From the NCBI RefSeq assembly GCF_010093595.1, contig NW_022985461.1, positions 590,999 to 654,998 of the forward strand: 64,000 nt of DNA. Reading direction: 5' to 3'. This DNA comes from Mytilinidion resinicola. Lineage: Eukaryota > Ascomycota > Dothideomycetes > Mytilinidiales > Mytilinidiaceae. Positions within the stretch are counted from its first letter, which is position 1; every line of letters begins with the position of its first letter. Below are positions 43,697 to 53,679 of the stretch, piece by piece. The translations under genes and the position numbers were made by a program. The notes under the pieces were generated by a model, which worked only from the letters and a program-made list of their open reading frames with translations, did no database searches and was not told the DNA's origin.

Positions 43697-44679
43697 TCAG
43701 TGGGGGATGTCGGTGAGTGGAAGAAGAGAACTCGGGAAGCGCGAGGCGATGACTTAAGTAGGCAGCTGACACGCTGCAGTGGTGAATGTTGGAAGCACTG
43801 AAAACATAAGCCCGCCGGGAGTCGCGCCACGTTGTCGAGTTGTCGTGTCGATGCCGACTCGATGGTGAATTCTACCCTTCTACGGCAACGCATCGCGACG
43901 GCTCACCTTGTTGCACAATGCTGGCATCGCGCTTCCAGGTGGGCAAAGTCGCTCTTGCTTAAGTCACATGTCACTCGGAGGGCCTTTGCCTTTTGCCTCT
44001 CCTTCTTACGTTCAAGCTGCGTGCCAAGGCCCGCTTAGGTAGATATGACACGTGATTCTTCACAACACAGTAGTCGGAATGACGATTACTTTACTAAGAC
44101 CCACTAGTGTTCGCACAATGCAAAGGTCTTTTTGTTTACAATGTGTTCGAGACACCGGGTCCCCGTGCGAGACGAAGTCATACGAGCCTTCAGGCACACA
44201 ATACCTTATCGCCAGCTTCTACATTGCTATCTGCGATAGAGGGGCAGGAGAAATTTAATAGCAGACACTTGGTCGCCTTTGACTGGCACATTTGTTGTCT
44301 CTTTCGAAATCTCGCGTATATCCCACTTCTTTGTTCGTATACCTATCGCCTGCTTTTAGATATTCGCGAGTAGCATTGGGCTAATATTCGTGATCACTAC
44401 AGCATTACTCGTCTCTATCATGGCATGCCATGAAATAGTTGTTAAATGCTCCAATGACCGTCCATTATGCAGCAATGCAGGAGACTCACGTGCACTTCCT
44501 TCGAGTACATGGTGGAGTAAGCTCAAGTATAGCGGACCTCGGAGCAGTAACTGCATGCCTTGTACTAAAAACCTAATCTTGGTAGATGTCTTCAATATGC
44601 AGAATGCCGAAACGCCGTGACAAAGCATCTTCAATGTCTCTACTCTTGTCCCCGTCCATCTCCACACGCAGCGTCATCT
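43697..44679. other. Intergenic region, nothing recognised
   Basis: This is the 5' flank of family-B gene 4 and the 3' flank of family-B gene 2. No coding frame with motifs is present. Confidence 0.4.
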
Positions 44680-46217
44680 TCAGCGGATTCCACTGACACC
44701 TCCACTCCCGACTCCATGAATCTGCCTCTTCTTGCAAACTGGCCCACCAGTCGATGCTGAAGGGTCATCCTCACCATACTTGCGTTTACTAGATGGGTTA
44801 AGCGAAGACTCGTCCGGTCGCTGATTTGCCTTCGAAGTTGAGTTTGAAGCACGGTTTGGCGAAGTCTGTGGAGGCTTCTCGGGGCTTTTGCCGGATGTTT
44901 CAAGCTTCTACGCGTATATTTTAGCGACTTAATCCTCGGATGTACGGCGAGTGAAGCTTACTTCGCCCTCTTCCTTGTCTTCTTCCTCCCACCGCTCTTT
45001 CTTCTAGGTCAACTGCTTCTTCAGCTTTTCCGCAGTCAGCTTTGCGTTTTGAAGCTGCTTCCTGCATTTCTCAGCCGGAGTCAAGGAGGGTGCAACATTA
45101 GATACAATGATGCTTTCGGCTGCATTTTCCTCGTCTTGGGTCTTCGACGTTTCTGCCCACTCCAGGTCTCGATGCTCTAGATCCTTTATGCGTATCCTTT
45201 CTGCTTGGTCTCCTTCCTCTTCTTTTCGCTGCTTCCGGACTTGCTTTTTCTGCATGCGGACTTCTTCTTCTTTTGCGCGCTTCTCCCTCTGTATCTGTAT
45301 TTGTGTTTCCAGTTGTTCATCCTGCAGCCTGTACGCCAGCAGCGACTCCTTCAAGCGCTTTTCCCTGTCAAGTGTCTCTTTCGTAAGCCTATCTTGGTTG
45401 AGCCACTGCCCTACCAGGAAGTCCTGCTTGAATTCACCCCGCTTTGTGGCCCTAGGTCGGTCACTTCGCCCAAGCTGAGAAGGGTACCAGTCTGCTTGTA
45501 GGCTGGCGGCGTTGGTGTGCAGAAGGTCTTGGTCCGGGTCGGAGCTGGCCAGCATCGAAGTGGCGATTTCGATCTAAACGAGTGCATTAGCAGGTGGCTC
45601 TATACAGCAAAGGGGTCCGAGCTTACCAAGTCACAGGTCTCGTCTTCGTCCTCAGCAGTCAAGGCTATTATTGCCCTGTAGCGGACCTCCACTATTTTCC
45701 GTAGAAACCTGTGCTTCAGATCCTGTATTCGCCTTGCACCGCCCGGTGGAGTCTCGCCTTCTACTGGGCGTAGCTCGTAAATAAAGTTCAGGAGACATTC
45801 CCAGAACTGAGCACTATGGTGGACGGTGCTCCTTGCCCTCTCCATAAACGCACGCTCAAGGTCATACAAACCCTGCTCCTGCAATGGCTTGGGCTTTTCT
45901 TCCCCTGATGTGATCGTGCGAAGAGGCAAAACAATCTTGTTTCTATTGCCTATTTGGTCATGAGATGGAGGCATAGCGGCTGCACTTTGTGCGTGAGGGG
46001 GACCAGTTCGAGGTGCCACAGTCTCGCTGTCACCTCGCGAGATTTTGTGCACGCGGTCCTCGGCTTTGTCGTCATCGACGAGGTTCCGCTTCAGCTTCTT
46101 GTCTTGATCTTCCAGGATTGACTTCGGCACACGGGGCTGTCCTAGTGGTGCGTTAGGCGCGGTAGCAATGTTCTTGCTAGGGAAGGTCATGCTATGAGCT
46201 CCAACATGAGGGCGCAT
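44680..46217 (-). pseudogene. Family-B protein 2: lacks SAP-like start, one in-frame TAG
   Basis: Three exons (46217-45627, 45573-44962, 44907-44680), introns GTAAGC...TTTAG and GTAAGC...CGTAG, total 477 codons. The N-terminus KLKRNLVDDDKAEDRVHKIS and ETVAPRTGPPHA aligns with residues after the SAP-like region of family-B protein 3, so this copy begins late. The module QGLYDLERAFMERAR...FWECLLNFIYELRPVEG...LKHRFLRKIVEVRYRA is intact, followed by a coiled coil (EKRLKESLLAYRLQDEQLE). TAG at 45004-45006 stops the frame after LTAEKLKKQLT. The same frame goes on KKERWEEEDKEEGE, then after intron 2 to DESSLNPSSKRK, which matches the C-terminus of protein 3. A hAT-like MITE ends 88 bp upstream of the ATG. 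Either a recent pseudogene or a recoded gene. Confidence 0.65.
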
Positions 46218-46304
46218 GTTGGTAGAGGTGGGGTTATGAAGTTCAGTAATAGATGCCGGTGAGTGTAAGAATAGTGTCCAAGAACCGAAAAGCCATTTTT
46301 GTAA

Positions 46305-46699
46305 GGGCGCTACTAACTACACACCCCCTAATTCCTCCACGCACACCCTCTTCCCCCCTGTTGCTTCACCACCTTCTAATTGGCTCGGGGCAGCGCAGAG
46401 CTTCCTCCGGACAATTATTCTCACGTCTCTCTACACGTGATGCGGCGCGGCTATACGGCCTCTCCGTTTTACAGCGCTCCTTATCTAATTCCTTCAGCCG
46501 TATATACAGTATATATAAGACTGTATAAGAGTTGCTGTATGTATAGCCCTACGCGAGGCCGTATATAAGGCCGTGAGCAATGCTGTATATAATGTTGTAT
46601 TTAATGCTGTATATAATGCCGTATATATAGATAGCTATATGTGCAGTGCTAATTTACCTATGAGGATGGGAATTAGGGGGTGTGTAGTTAGTAGCGCCC
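46305..46699. mobile_element. hAT-like MITE (element 3)
   Basis: 395 bp with inverted ends GGGCGCTACTAACTACACAC and CCCCTAATTCC. Inside the left end the words TTCTAATTGGCTCGG, GAGCTTCCTCCGG and CTACACGTGATG match elements 1 and 2. The interior is a chain of GTATATA/GCTGTATATAATG words. The flanking octamers TTTTGTAA and TTTATTCG agree only partly, so the target duplication is decayed or absent. Confidence 0.75.
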
Positions 46700-47459
46700 T
46701 TTATTCGTAATGGTCCGCTTGGCAGGACTTGGGGTTGAATATTCGAACGCTAAATGCAACACTCTATGGCGACGCATTGGAATAATTACTTCAGCAAGTT
46801 ATTTAGATAATGTTAGGCGAATATTTCTTCTCGTTACGATCTTGTTATTATCGCTTTGTACTATGGTTACTGTAAAATCTAACTTAAACTTCAAGATTGC
46901 GGGCTATACGGGAGGTGTGTATAGAGATCTAATGCGAGAATAGAAGTTGCGAATCTATACGTTATATAGTCCACTTATATATAGAGGGACAGCAAGCAGT
47001 TTACGGCAAACAATTAGTTTCTCACAGGTCACAAGTTCGACGTTTCTCTAGGATCTTCCTTCACGTATCTGCGATTTGTTTCCGCTCGGGGCTATCGTTT
47101 TACAGTGACAGATCATAAATTTGTGCCCGCGCGTTTAGCACTGTTTAAAGTAACGCCATGGAATTTTAAAAACCTAGGCCCGATGGCATGTTTCAAGGAG
47201 TGCAAAGTAGACTGCCTCTTGACTAACTGGCTGCTTACTAGCTGGGCTGCTTCTCACAGTGGTGTCGAGTGAGCAAGATTAAAGCCAGGCAGTAATAGAC
47301 CCGTGTGCTCAGACTTGTGACCTAGTACTGTATCCTGCACGTAAAGAGCGGTTAAATTCGCGAACACGACCGTAATAATGTCCGTGTCTGTTATAATATA
47401 ACTTTGCGGAGCTAGATAACATAAAGATAATCTTGGAGGACTGGACCCCACTACGTCCT
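46700..47459. other. Intergenic region with a third copy of the dispersed repeat
   Basis: At 47,225-47,345 the sequence CTGGGCTGCTTCTCACAGTG, GAGCAAGATT and ACCTAGTACTGTATCC repeats the element seen at 673-1010. The stretch 46,790-47,110 may be further degraded transposon DNA but shows no ends that I can define. Confidence 0.4.
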
Positions 47460-49342
47460 TCACCGGATGCTGTACACTCCTTTACGCTCGGTTCTACGCA
47501 GCTGCCTCTTGCGTGATGGTCCATCATTCTGTGCTGGCGGCTCGTCATTGCCGCGCTTACGTTTACTCGAAGGGTTCAGAGAAGCGTCGTCGGGCCGATG
47601 GCTCGCCTCTTTTGTACTCTGCTCTTTAACACGTCTCTCTTCGTCCAGGCAAAGTCTCAACTTCTCCGCCTTCAACTTCGCCTGCTCCAGCTGTTGCTTA
47701 ATTCTCTTACTAGGGCTCAGTGAAGCGGACGCAGTAGCTGCAGCAGCAACGTTAACTACCGCCTGTGGCTCTGACTCTTGTTGGAGCTTCAGCTTTCTAG
47801 CACGCTCCAGCTCTTCTTCTCGTTTCAACTCTTCTGCTATTTGCAGATCTTCTGCCCGTTCAAGCTTTTCTACTTGTTTAAGTTCTTCCACTACTCGCTT
47901 CTGCTCTTCAGCTCGTTTGAGCTCTTCTGCTCGATCAATCGCTTTTACTCGCTTAAGCTGTTCAGCTTGGTCCAGCTCCCCTCGAAGTTTCTTTGCATGT
48001 GTATCACGCCTCTTCTCTTCGAGCTTTCTCTCCTCTTCCCTACTTCTCTTCCGTTCCTTTTTCTCTTTCAAGCGCGTCTCCTCTTCGAGCTTTTTCTGTT
48101 GCTCAAGCTCTGCTTGTTCTTGTTGATGCGCCACCAGACGTTCTTGTAACAGTTTCTGCCTGTCTAACGCTTCTTTCGTCGTCTGTCCCTGCCACCTCCA
48201 ATGCTCAACGAGTATGTCTTTCCTTTCCGTGCTAAATTTATTTGGCGGGGGCAGATCTGTGCTCTCAGGCGCAAGACTCCCGGCCTCGATTCTCTGATAT
48301 ATCATCCTTAATAGCTGCTGAGCACCCATCGCGATCTAAACGTGCGCGTTATATAGCTCGATTCTCTGTGTATCTAAAGGTAATAGACTTACCAGTTTGT
48401 CGTCATTGTCTTCACTGTCCCAATGAGTCTTCAGGGACAATCCCATTAACGCCTTGCAGCGGTCTTCTACTATCCTTTGCAAGAACTTGTCCCTTAGATG
48501 TATGACACGGCGTATATTCCTAATATCGAGCTCGCCGTCCACTGGGCGTAGCTCGTAAAGGAAATTGAACAAACACTGCCAAAATTGACCATCGTACTTG
48601 TCGCTCATCGCCTTCTGTCGGAATGCCAGCACCAAGTCATAGACGCCCATCTCATGGATAAGCTTCGGACTAGCCTCCATCGTGACGACATCTTGAACGT
48701 CAATCTTTTCGACATGTTCTGAACCTTGGACGGGGGCTACAGCACCGTGCCTTCGGGCAAGAGGGGGTCCAATACGAGGTGGTACCGTCTCGTCGTAGCG
48801 TCGCGATACCTTCTTGACACGGCGCTCGGACTCATCGTCGTCTTTAGACTGTCTCTTCCGCTTTCTGTCGTTGTTCTGGGGCTGATGGGATACTGTAGAC
48901 GCTGTCTGGGCTTGTTGTCTTAGATGGGCAGGCTTGGTCGGCGTAGGCACCTCATTGTTACTATTGCTATCGCTATCATCATCGTGGAAGTCTCGGTCAC
49001 TAACCAGGCCGTGCTGGTCGAGAGTGATCAAGAAGTCGATGATTTGCTTCGCGGTGAAGATACACCGTCGTTGATGCCGAACTTCGTCACGTTTGCACAG
49101 GATCTCGAGCTTCGGGAGGGAAAGCTTCTCGTACTCTGCCCTGGATATCGGGCGAGATAGGAGCGTGTGCGGGTCGACGTTGTAGTCGGCGTCATTCACT
49201 ACTGCATGTTAGTCACAACGCTAAGGAATTCAGGAAAGCTTCGCAAACCAGGCTGGTGCTTCTTGATGACCCTTCGCGCAATACCCTTCTTTGGAGCATC
49301 CTTGTCCTGGCGACCCCTGGCAGAGGTGTAGGTATTGGTCAT
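47460..49342 (-). CDS. Family-B protein 3: SAP-like domain, YELRPV module, coiled coil
   Basis: Three exons (49342-49249, 49198-48393, 48335-47460) give 591 residues. The first short exon TNTYTSARGRQDKD, APKKGIARRVIKK parallels the other B proteins. The SAP-like block YEKLSLPKLEILCKRDEV follows at about 55-95, then an acidic stretch and a basic one (NDRKRKRQSKDDDESERRVK), VPPRIGPPLARR, and the module MGVYDLVLAFRQKAM...FWQCLFNFLYELRPVDG...FLQRIVEDRCKAL. A very long E/K/R coiled coil (about 340-510) precedes ASLNPSSKRKRGNDEP and a basic end. Intron 1 has tandem acceptors CAGTAG that would differ by one codon. The frame is intact, so it is the best reference copy of the family. Nuclear location inferred; unknown function. 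Confidence 0.75.
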
Positions 49343-49964
49343 GTCTTGGAAGGTATGGCGATCAGTAGATCGAGCGGCGGTCTAGGTAGAGACGCCGTTT
49401 CGGGAAGATATCTTCGTAGGTAGATTATGGAGTAAGTCGTGGGAGAAGTGGAAAATATCTTGCAATATAGAATGGCAAAGGCAGAGCAAGGAAAGTGGTG
49501 AGTTGACAGCCGTGGTGTATGATGAGCGTCAATGTGTTGGGGAGGAGAGGTTGATGCAGTTTGCGCGCGAGAAATAGTGCGTTCGGGGTGCCGAATTGGT
49601 GAATTTAATGAACGCGTTGAGAAACTTCGGTCAGCCTGGCCAGGCGCCGACTCGAAGAATTGAATGAAATGACAGGTCCACCGCTCCGCTTTCACCGCCC
49701 TCTGATTGGCTGGATCCCGAGCGAGCTTCCCGCCCGCAACGGCAGGCAGGTATCAGTGAATCGGATGCTAGAAGTGCCCTGTAGTTGTCGTCGCTATTTA
49801 AACCCCCATCCAAGCAAGCACCTCCTTCTTCCCACCAGCTTCCTCGAGCAACCACACCACACCAGCACCCACAACCGCAACCTGTCAACCTCTATCTTAC
49901 CAGCCGTTTTAAAAAATATCTCTATCCTTCACCACACCTCCAAGCAAGACTCCACCCCGAAGAC
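49343..49964. promoter_or_regulatory. Shared divergent promoter region of family-B 3 and CD3, with hAT-like remnant
   Basis: A 622-bp region between divergent ATGs. At 49,685-49,735 it holds CGCTTTCACCGCCCTC, TGATTGGCTGGAT and GCGAGCTTCCCGCC. This is collinear with the subterminal block of hAT-like elements 2 and 3 (CTTCACCACCTTCTAATTGG...GAGCTTCC). The ATTGG is also an inverted CCAAT box. CTATTTAAACCCC at 49,794 is TATA-like for CD3. Confidence 0.45.
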
Positions 49965-51311
49965 ATGGCTATTGTCAGAGGACAGCGTCCTTTTGGGGAC
50001 TTTGACATCGTCAATAGCCAAGCGCGTATGAAGAAAGTGCCCGTCTATAGGGGCAGCACCGCAAAACCCTCAAAGGCACCCCCTCCCGAGCCCTTCGCTG
50101 CATCCATCAGCCCTTCGCGGTTGATCCTCAGCCCTTCACGGTTGGGGAAGCGTTCAATCAACGATACTAAGGATGGACGCATCTCACTTCAGCCTATAGA
50201 CGTAGACCGGCCGGCCAAGAAGCTGAGATCGATGGCAAGCACATGGACCGCGATAAACCATAAAGCGCCTGCCGAAGATGACGAAGAAGACTCTATGGAT
50301 AACATCCAGCCGAGCATCGAGGAGACGGAAGAGACTCCAGTGACCCCTCAACGCAAACTGGCCATTCCAAAGAGCCGCAAGCCGGCTCTCGCCAACATCA
50401 CGCAGTCCTCCCAGACCTCCAATTCAGCAAACCCATCTCAGCCTAGGAACCAATTGAAGTACAAGGAAACTTCAAAGGGCTACAAGCACACGGAGAAACG
50501 AAAGAAATGGAAGGTAGCTTTGCCTGGATGGAACGGAGGTCCGAAAGGAGAAAATTCATGGATGGCAAAGAAAGACAGGCCCAAGCTCAAAGCGGAGCTG
50601 CAAAAGCGTGGCCTCTCCCATCTATTTCCGGAAGAAGAGCCAGCTAAGAAGCGAATGGTCCGAGCTATCATAGACTGGGACAACCACAAAGCCGCCAACG
50701 GCCTCAAGGCGGTGATTCGTTCGCGCGGACGAGGCCTCGCAAACCGGATTGATCCGAGCTGGGGCACAGATAAGGTGCATGAGCTCATTGCTCTGCTCGA
50801 TCAAGATGACAAACACCTCGATGAGAACAATGTGGCGTACGACTATCAACTAGCAGACTTCAATTAGGAGGCTGCGGAGAAGAGATACAAAGCTATGTCT
50901 TACGAGGAGGTCTTTAATATTGTGTCTTAGAAGTGGCGATTGCCCACCGAAGGCCCCGATAATCCCTCGAAAGAAGACCTTGCCTCACGAGCTGCACGGG
51001 ATAAGTGGGCAGAATTTATCCCAGTAGAGGATCCGTGCCGGGCGTTCTTCCTTCCTGGTTGGCACCATCGTTCTGTAGAATATGCGAGGACAGGACTAGA
51101 ATGCGGACATTGCAAGTCCCTAAAGGCATTCCTCAAGCGATACAATTTGATGGCCGTCTTTCTAGACAAAGGTACGTTGCGTGCCGAGGGAGTCTGGGAA
51201 GAAGATGCAGAGAGGGACCGCGATACCGACAGCGAGGATGGAGACGACGAGGCAGAGGATGAAGGCCAGTCGAAAGACGCTGAAGAGAAGTTCGAGGAGG
51301 AGGAGCTGTAG
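49965..51311 (+). pseudogene. Family-CD protein 3: GGPK-W, RDWL-type and CxxC modules, two in-frame TAGs
   Basis: One continuous frame of 448 codons from ATG 49965 to TAG 51309-51311, interrupted only by TAG at 50865-50867 and at 50928-50930. Order: NLS DRPAKKLRSM with EEDSMDNIQ (the family-C signature), basic KHTEKRKKWK, LPGWNGGPKGENSWMAKKD, then two clear SAP-like repeats (LKAELQKRGLSHLF...RMVRAIIDWD; LKAVIRSRGRGLANR...KVHELIALLDQDD). The second module LADFN[stop]EAAEKRYKAMSYEEV, NIVS[stop]KW, RAARDKWAEFIP.EDPCRAFFLPG follows, then LECGHCKSLKAFLKRYNL (CxxC) and an acidic tail. The first TAG occupies a hydrophobic position (I, V or F in paralogues), the second an R/K position. No frameshift is present. 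Either recently inactivated or recoded. Confidence 0.65.
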
Positions 51312-52119
51312 CTGCTAGTAAAGTTTCAGATGGGCCGAACCTTTGCGCGGTTTGTGCAGCTGATCTTGATACATTCGAGAAGTACGAGAAGTCCTGGGAA
51401 GCGGAACAGCATCTCTTCTTTGGCTTCTTCTGAAAACTTTGAAGGTGTAAGACGGACTGTACTATAGTATATCTCTTTCTTCTTTTTGCGTCTTATAGTA
51501 CGATACTAGAATATCTTGGCTTTATGATAGAGCTCAAAGGCGTCAGAACGGCCGTTGCGTTCATCTACGCCCACGTCACTGTTTTATATTGATAATGAAA
51601 TTATGCGTTTTATAATACCTCGGTGCTTTTATGCCAGTGAAATGAAATTCCTGGAGTGTTCTTTAAATCTTTCAACACGGGTAGAGTTTGTGACTGGACT
51701 TCATTAAGAGAGGAAGACGGAAAAAAATTAACATGTCCTATAACTGTGTATAAAAGTATCTCTACACTTTGAGATCGGGTATCATGTGTCTAGTACTGAA
51801 ACATTTGGAAACAATGAAGAGCATAGATAGGGCCAGATAGGGCTCTCTAAGTGGTCGATGCTTCCTTGGTCTCGCTTAGATATTAATAGCTAACCGGTGG
51901 TGGGTCTGTGATGACATGATCTCCAGCCTTCTTACAACGTTCACTCTCTCTTGGCCCAAAGACATTCTCTCTCCCTAAGCCTAATTTTCGACGGATGCTC
52001 GAAGTTCAAGTCTTTATATGGAAGACTTATATACTACACGATCAGACAAGCACCATTCCCGGAGCGCCCTTCGTCTCATGTTTGTCTAGGCACGCGCATG
52101 ACCACAACTCCAATACGCC
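51312..52119. other. Intergenic region, nothing recognised
   Basis: AT-leaning spacer between CD3 and the F-box pseudogene, without motifs. Confidence 0.4.
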
Positions 52120-53064
52120 ATGGGAAAATCCGAACGTTACTACGCCGCAATTGCGAAGTGGAATTAAAGTAAGAAGCGCAGTCTCCCTCAGGGAAAAGAC
52201 TTCATTCTACGCCTTCCTGACGAACTACTCGAAGAAATCCTCATCTTAAGCACCCCGAGATGACCCAGCCACTTCTTCTTCCCTCGATACAAAGCATGGC
52301 TGAACTTGTTACTTGTTTGCAAGCGGATTAGTAGAATGGTACACCTGTTGCTATACGAGGTCATTTGCTTCGGGTACAACGAGTTTTATCTCATCCCGCG
52401 GAGCAAAGCCATGCAATGTTTCTACCGCTCTTTACGGGGCAATCCAGACGTTGCACTACTCTGCAAGCACGTGGAGATCCATGTTCCCGATACCCCAGAC
52501 TTACGAGACCTCCGTGATTGTATCAATTTTCTCGAACTTACGAACCCAAGAAACGCCGTCCTCATTGCCGACACGATACCGAAGCCCCATTTTTGGGTGG
52601 GACCTGCGGCTACAGCGATGTGGCGCCAAATATTGAATATGTCTACAGTGACCGAGCTTGTGCTGCAAACGCTCAGTCTTAGTGGCTTGTTTTCTGCAGA
52701 CCTCCCGCAGCTTCGTACATTAAGAATGTTCGGACGATCGAATACCCCTCGAGGGAGTATATCACTAAGTGCGGAGGATCGCGAAGAAATTCGAAAGAAG
52801 CGCGGCACCTCTCCGATCGCCACACTAGAGCTAGTACCAGGGACGCACGACGCAGAGTTTGTCGTCTACGCCGACCTTCTCGCCTGGCCCACAGCTCTCG
52901 AGCATTTCGAGTGCCAGCTTCGTGTGGCTCCCCGTACGTCAGCTGACGGGCCTGGTAATATTTATCTGCCTCCTTTGCTACAGGACACACGTGGAGGCTC
53001 ACTGGCTGGATGGAAGGGCACGACTTGGAATAGCAGGGAGGTGGAGACTTGGGAGTGGTGTTGA
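52120..53064 (+). pseudogene. F-box protein, inactivated tandem copy
   Basis: The frame from ATG 52120 contains TAA (52165-52167) and TGA (52261-52263) but otherwise reads GKDFILRLPDELLEEILILS (F-box), KAWLNLLLVCKRISRM and LYEVICFGYN. It then runs on through LLCKHVEIHVPD, VTELVLQTLSLSGLFSADLP and IATLELVPGTHDAEF to the end. It is collinear with the intact F-box gene at 53.7 kb (GKDFILQLPNELLVEIFILS; LLCRTLEIYVID; LTELVLLGININDL). It has lost about 70 residues between TALEHFEC and YLPPLLQDT. The TGA may come from CGA, a C-to-T change as in RIP. Confidence 0.75.
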
Positions 53065-53679
53065 CGCGCAAGTACCTATCAAATGAAGATTCACGTAAGC
53101 TTGAAATACGGTCATGTTCTGAAAGCTCGTTTCGCTTCGCTATCTAGGGTGCGAATGCATGTCAGGAAGCTTAGACATGGATCGGTCATGTGACTAGAGC
53201 AAATTCAACAGCAATATTCCTCGTTAAAGAGGGGCAGATATGGATCAAGCCGTAGCTATAAGAGATGAGATACAAACTCTTCATATCTGATATATCATAT
53301 CTTTCAGTAGCACGTGATTGACTCTGGCTCATTAGCCTCGCTTAGCTGCCAGGGGGCGGCAGCATGCAGCCTTGTCGCCACCTCGAGGTCCGTACCTAGG
53401 CACCCCCCCATTCATCAACCTCCTCACGTACCCACTGTTCCACATCCACCCCTCCGTGTACACAACACCAGTGACCAACTCGCCTCACAGAACAATCTTC
53501 GATAGGACCTTCCAAGGCGACTTTCGCACAGTCTTCGGCCCAATAGCAGCGACGTCGCGCTTCTCGCGTCTCACATCCCTTTGAAAAAGTCAATGCGAAC
53601 CCAGAAGACTCTACAGACCATGGAACATCAGCTCTAGTACTTCAGTATATGTTACGCTGATCATAAGCTGGACAGCCAA
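53065..53679. other. Intergenic region, nothing recognised
   Basis: Spacer between the tandem F-box copies. The short plus-strand frames at 53.3-53.6 kb have no motif. Confidence 0.4.

Noticed and set aside
47467..48149. Long plus-strand open frames rich in Ser/Leu/Phe
   Set aside because: They are the antisense shadow of the E/K/R-rich coiled coil of family-B protein 3.
5603..51311. Reassignment of UAG as a sense codon
   Set aside because: Normal genes here (arl1, O-methyltransferase) end in TAG, so a genome-wide code change is excluded; only local recoding or editing, or decay, remains.
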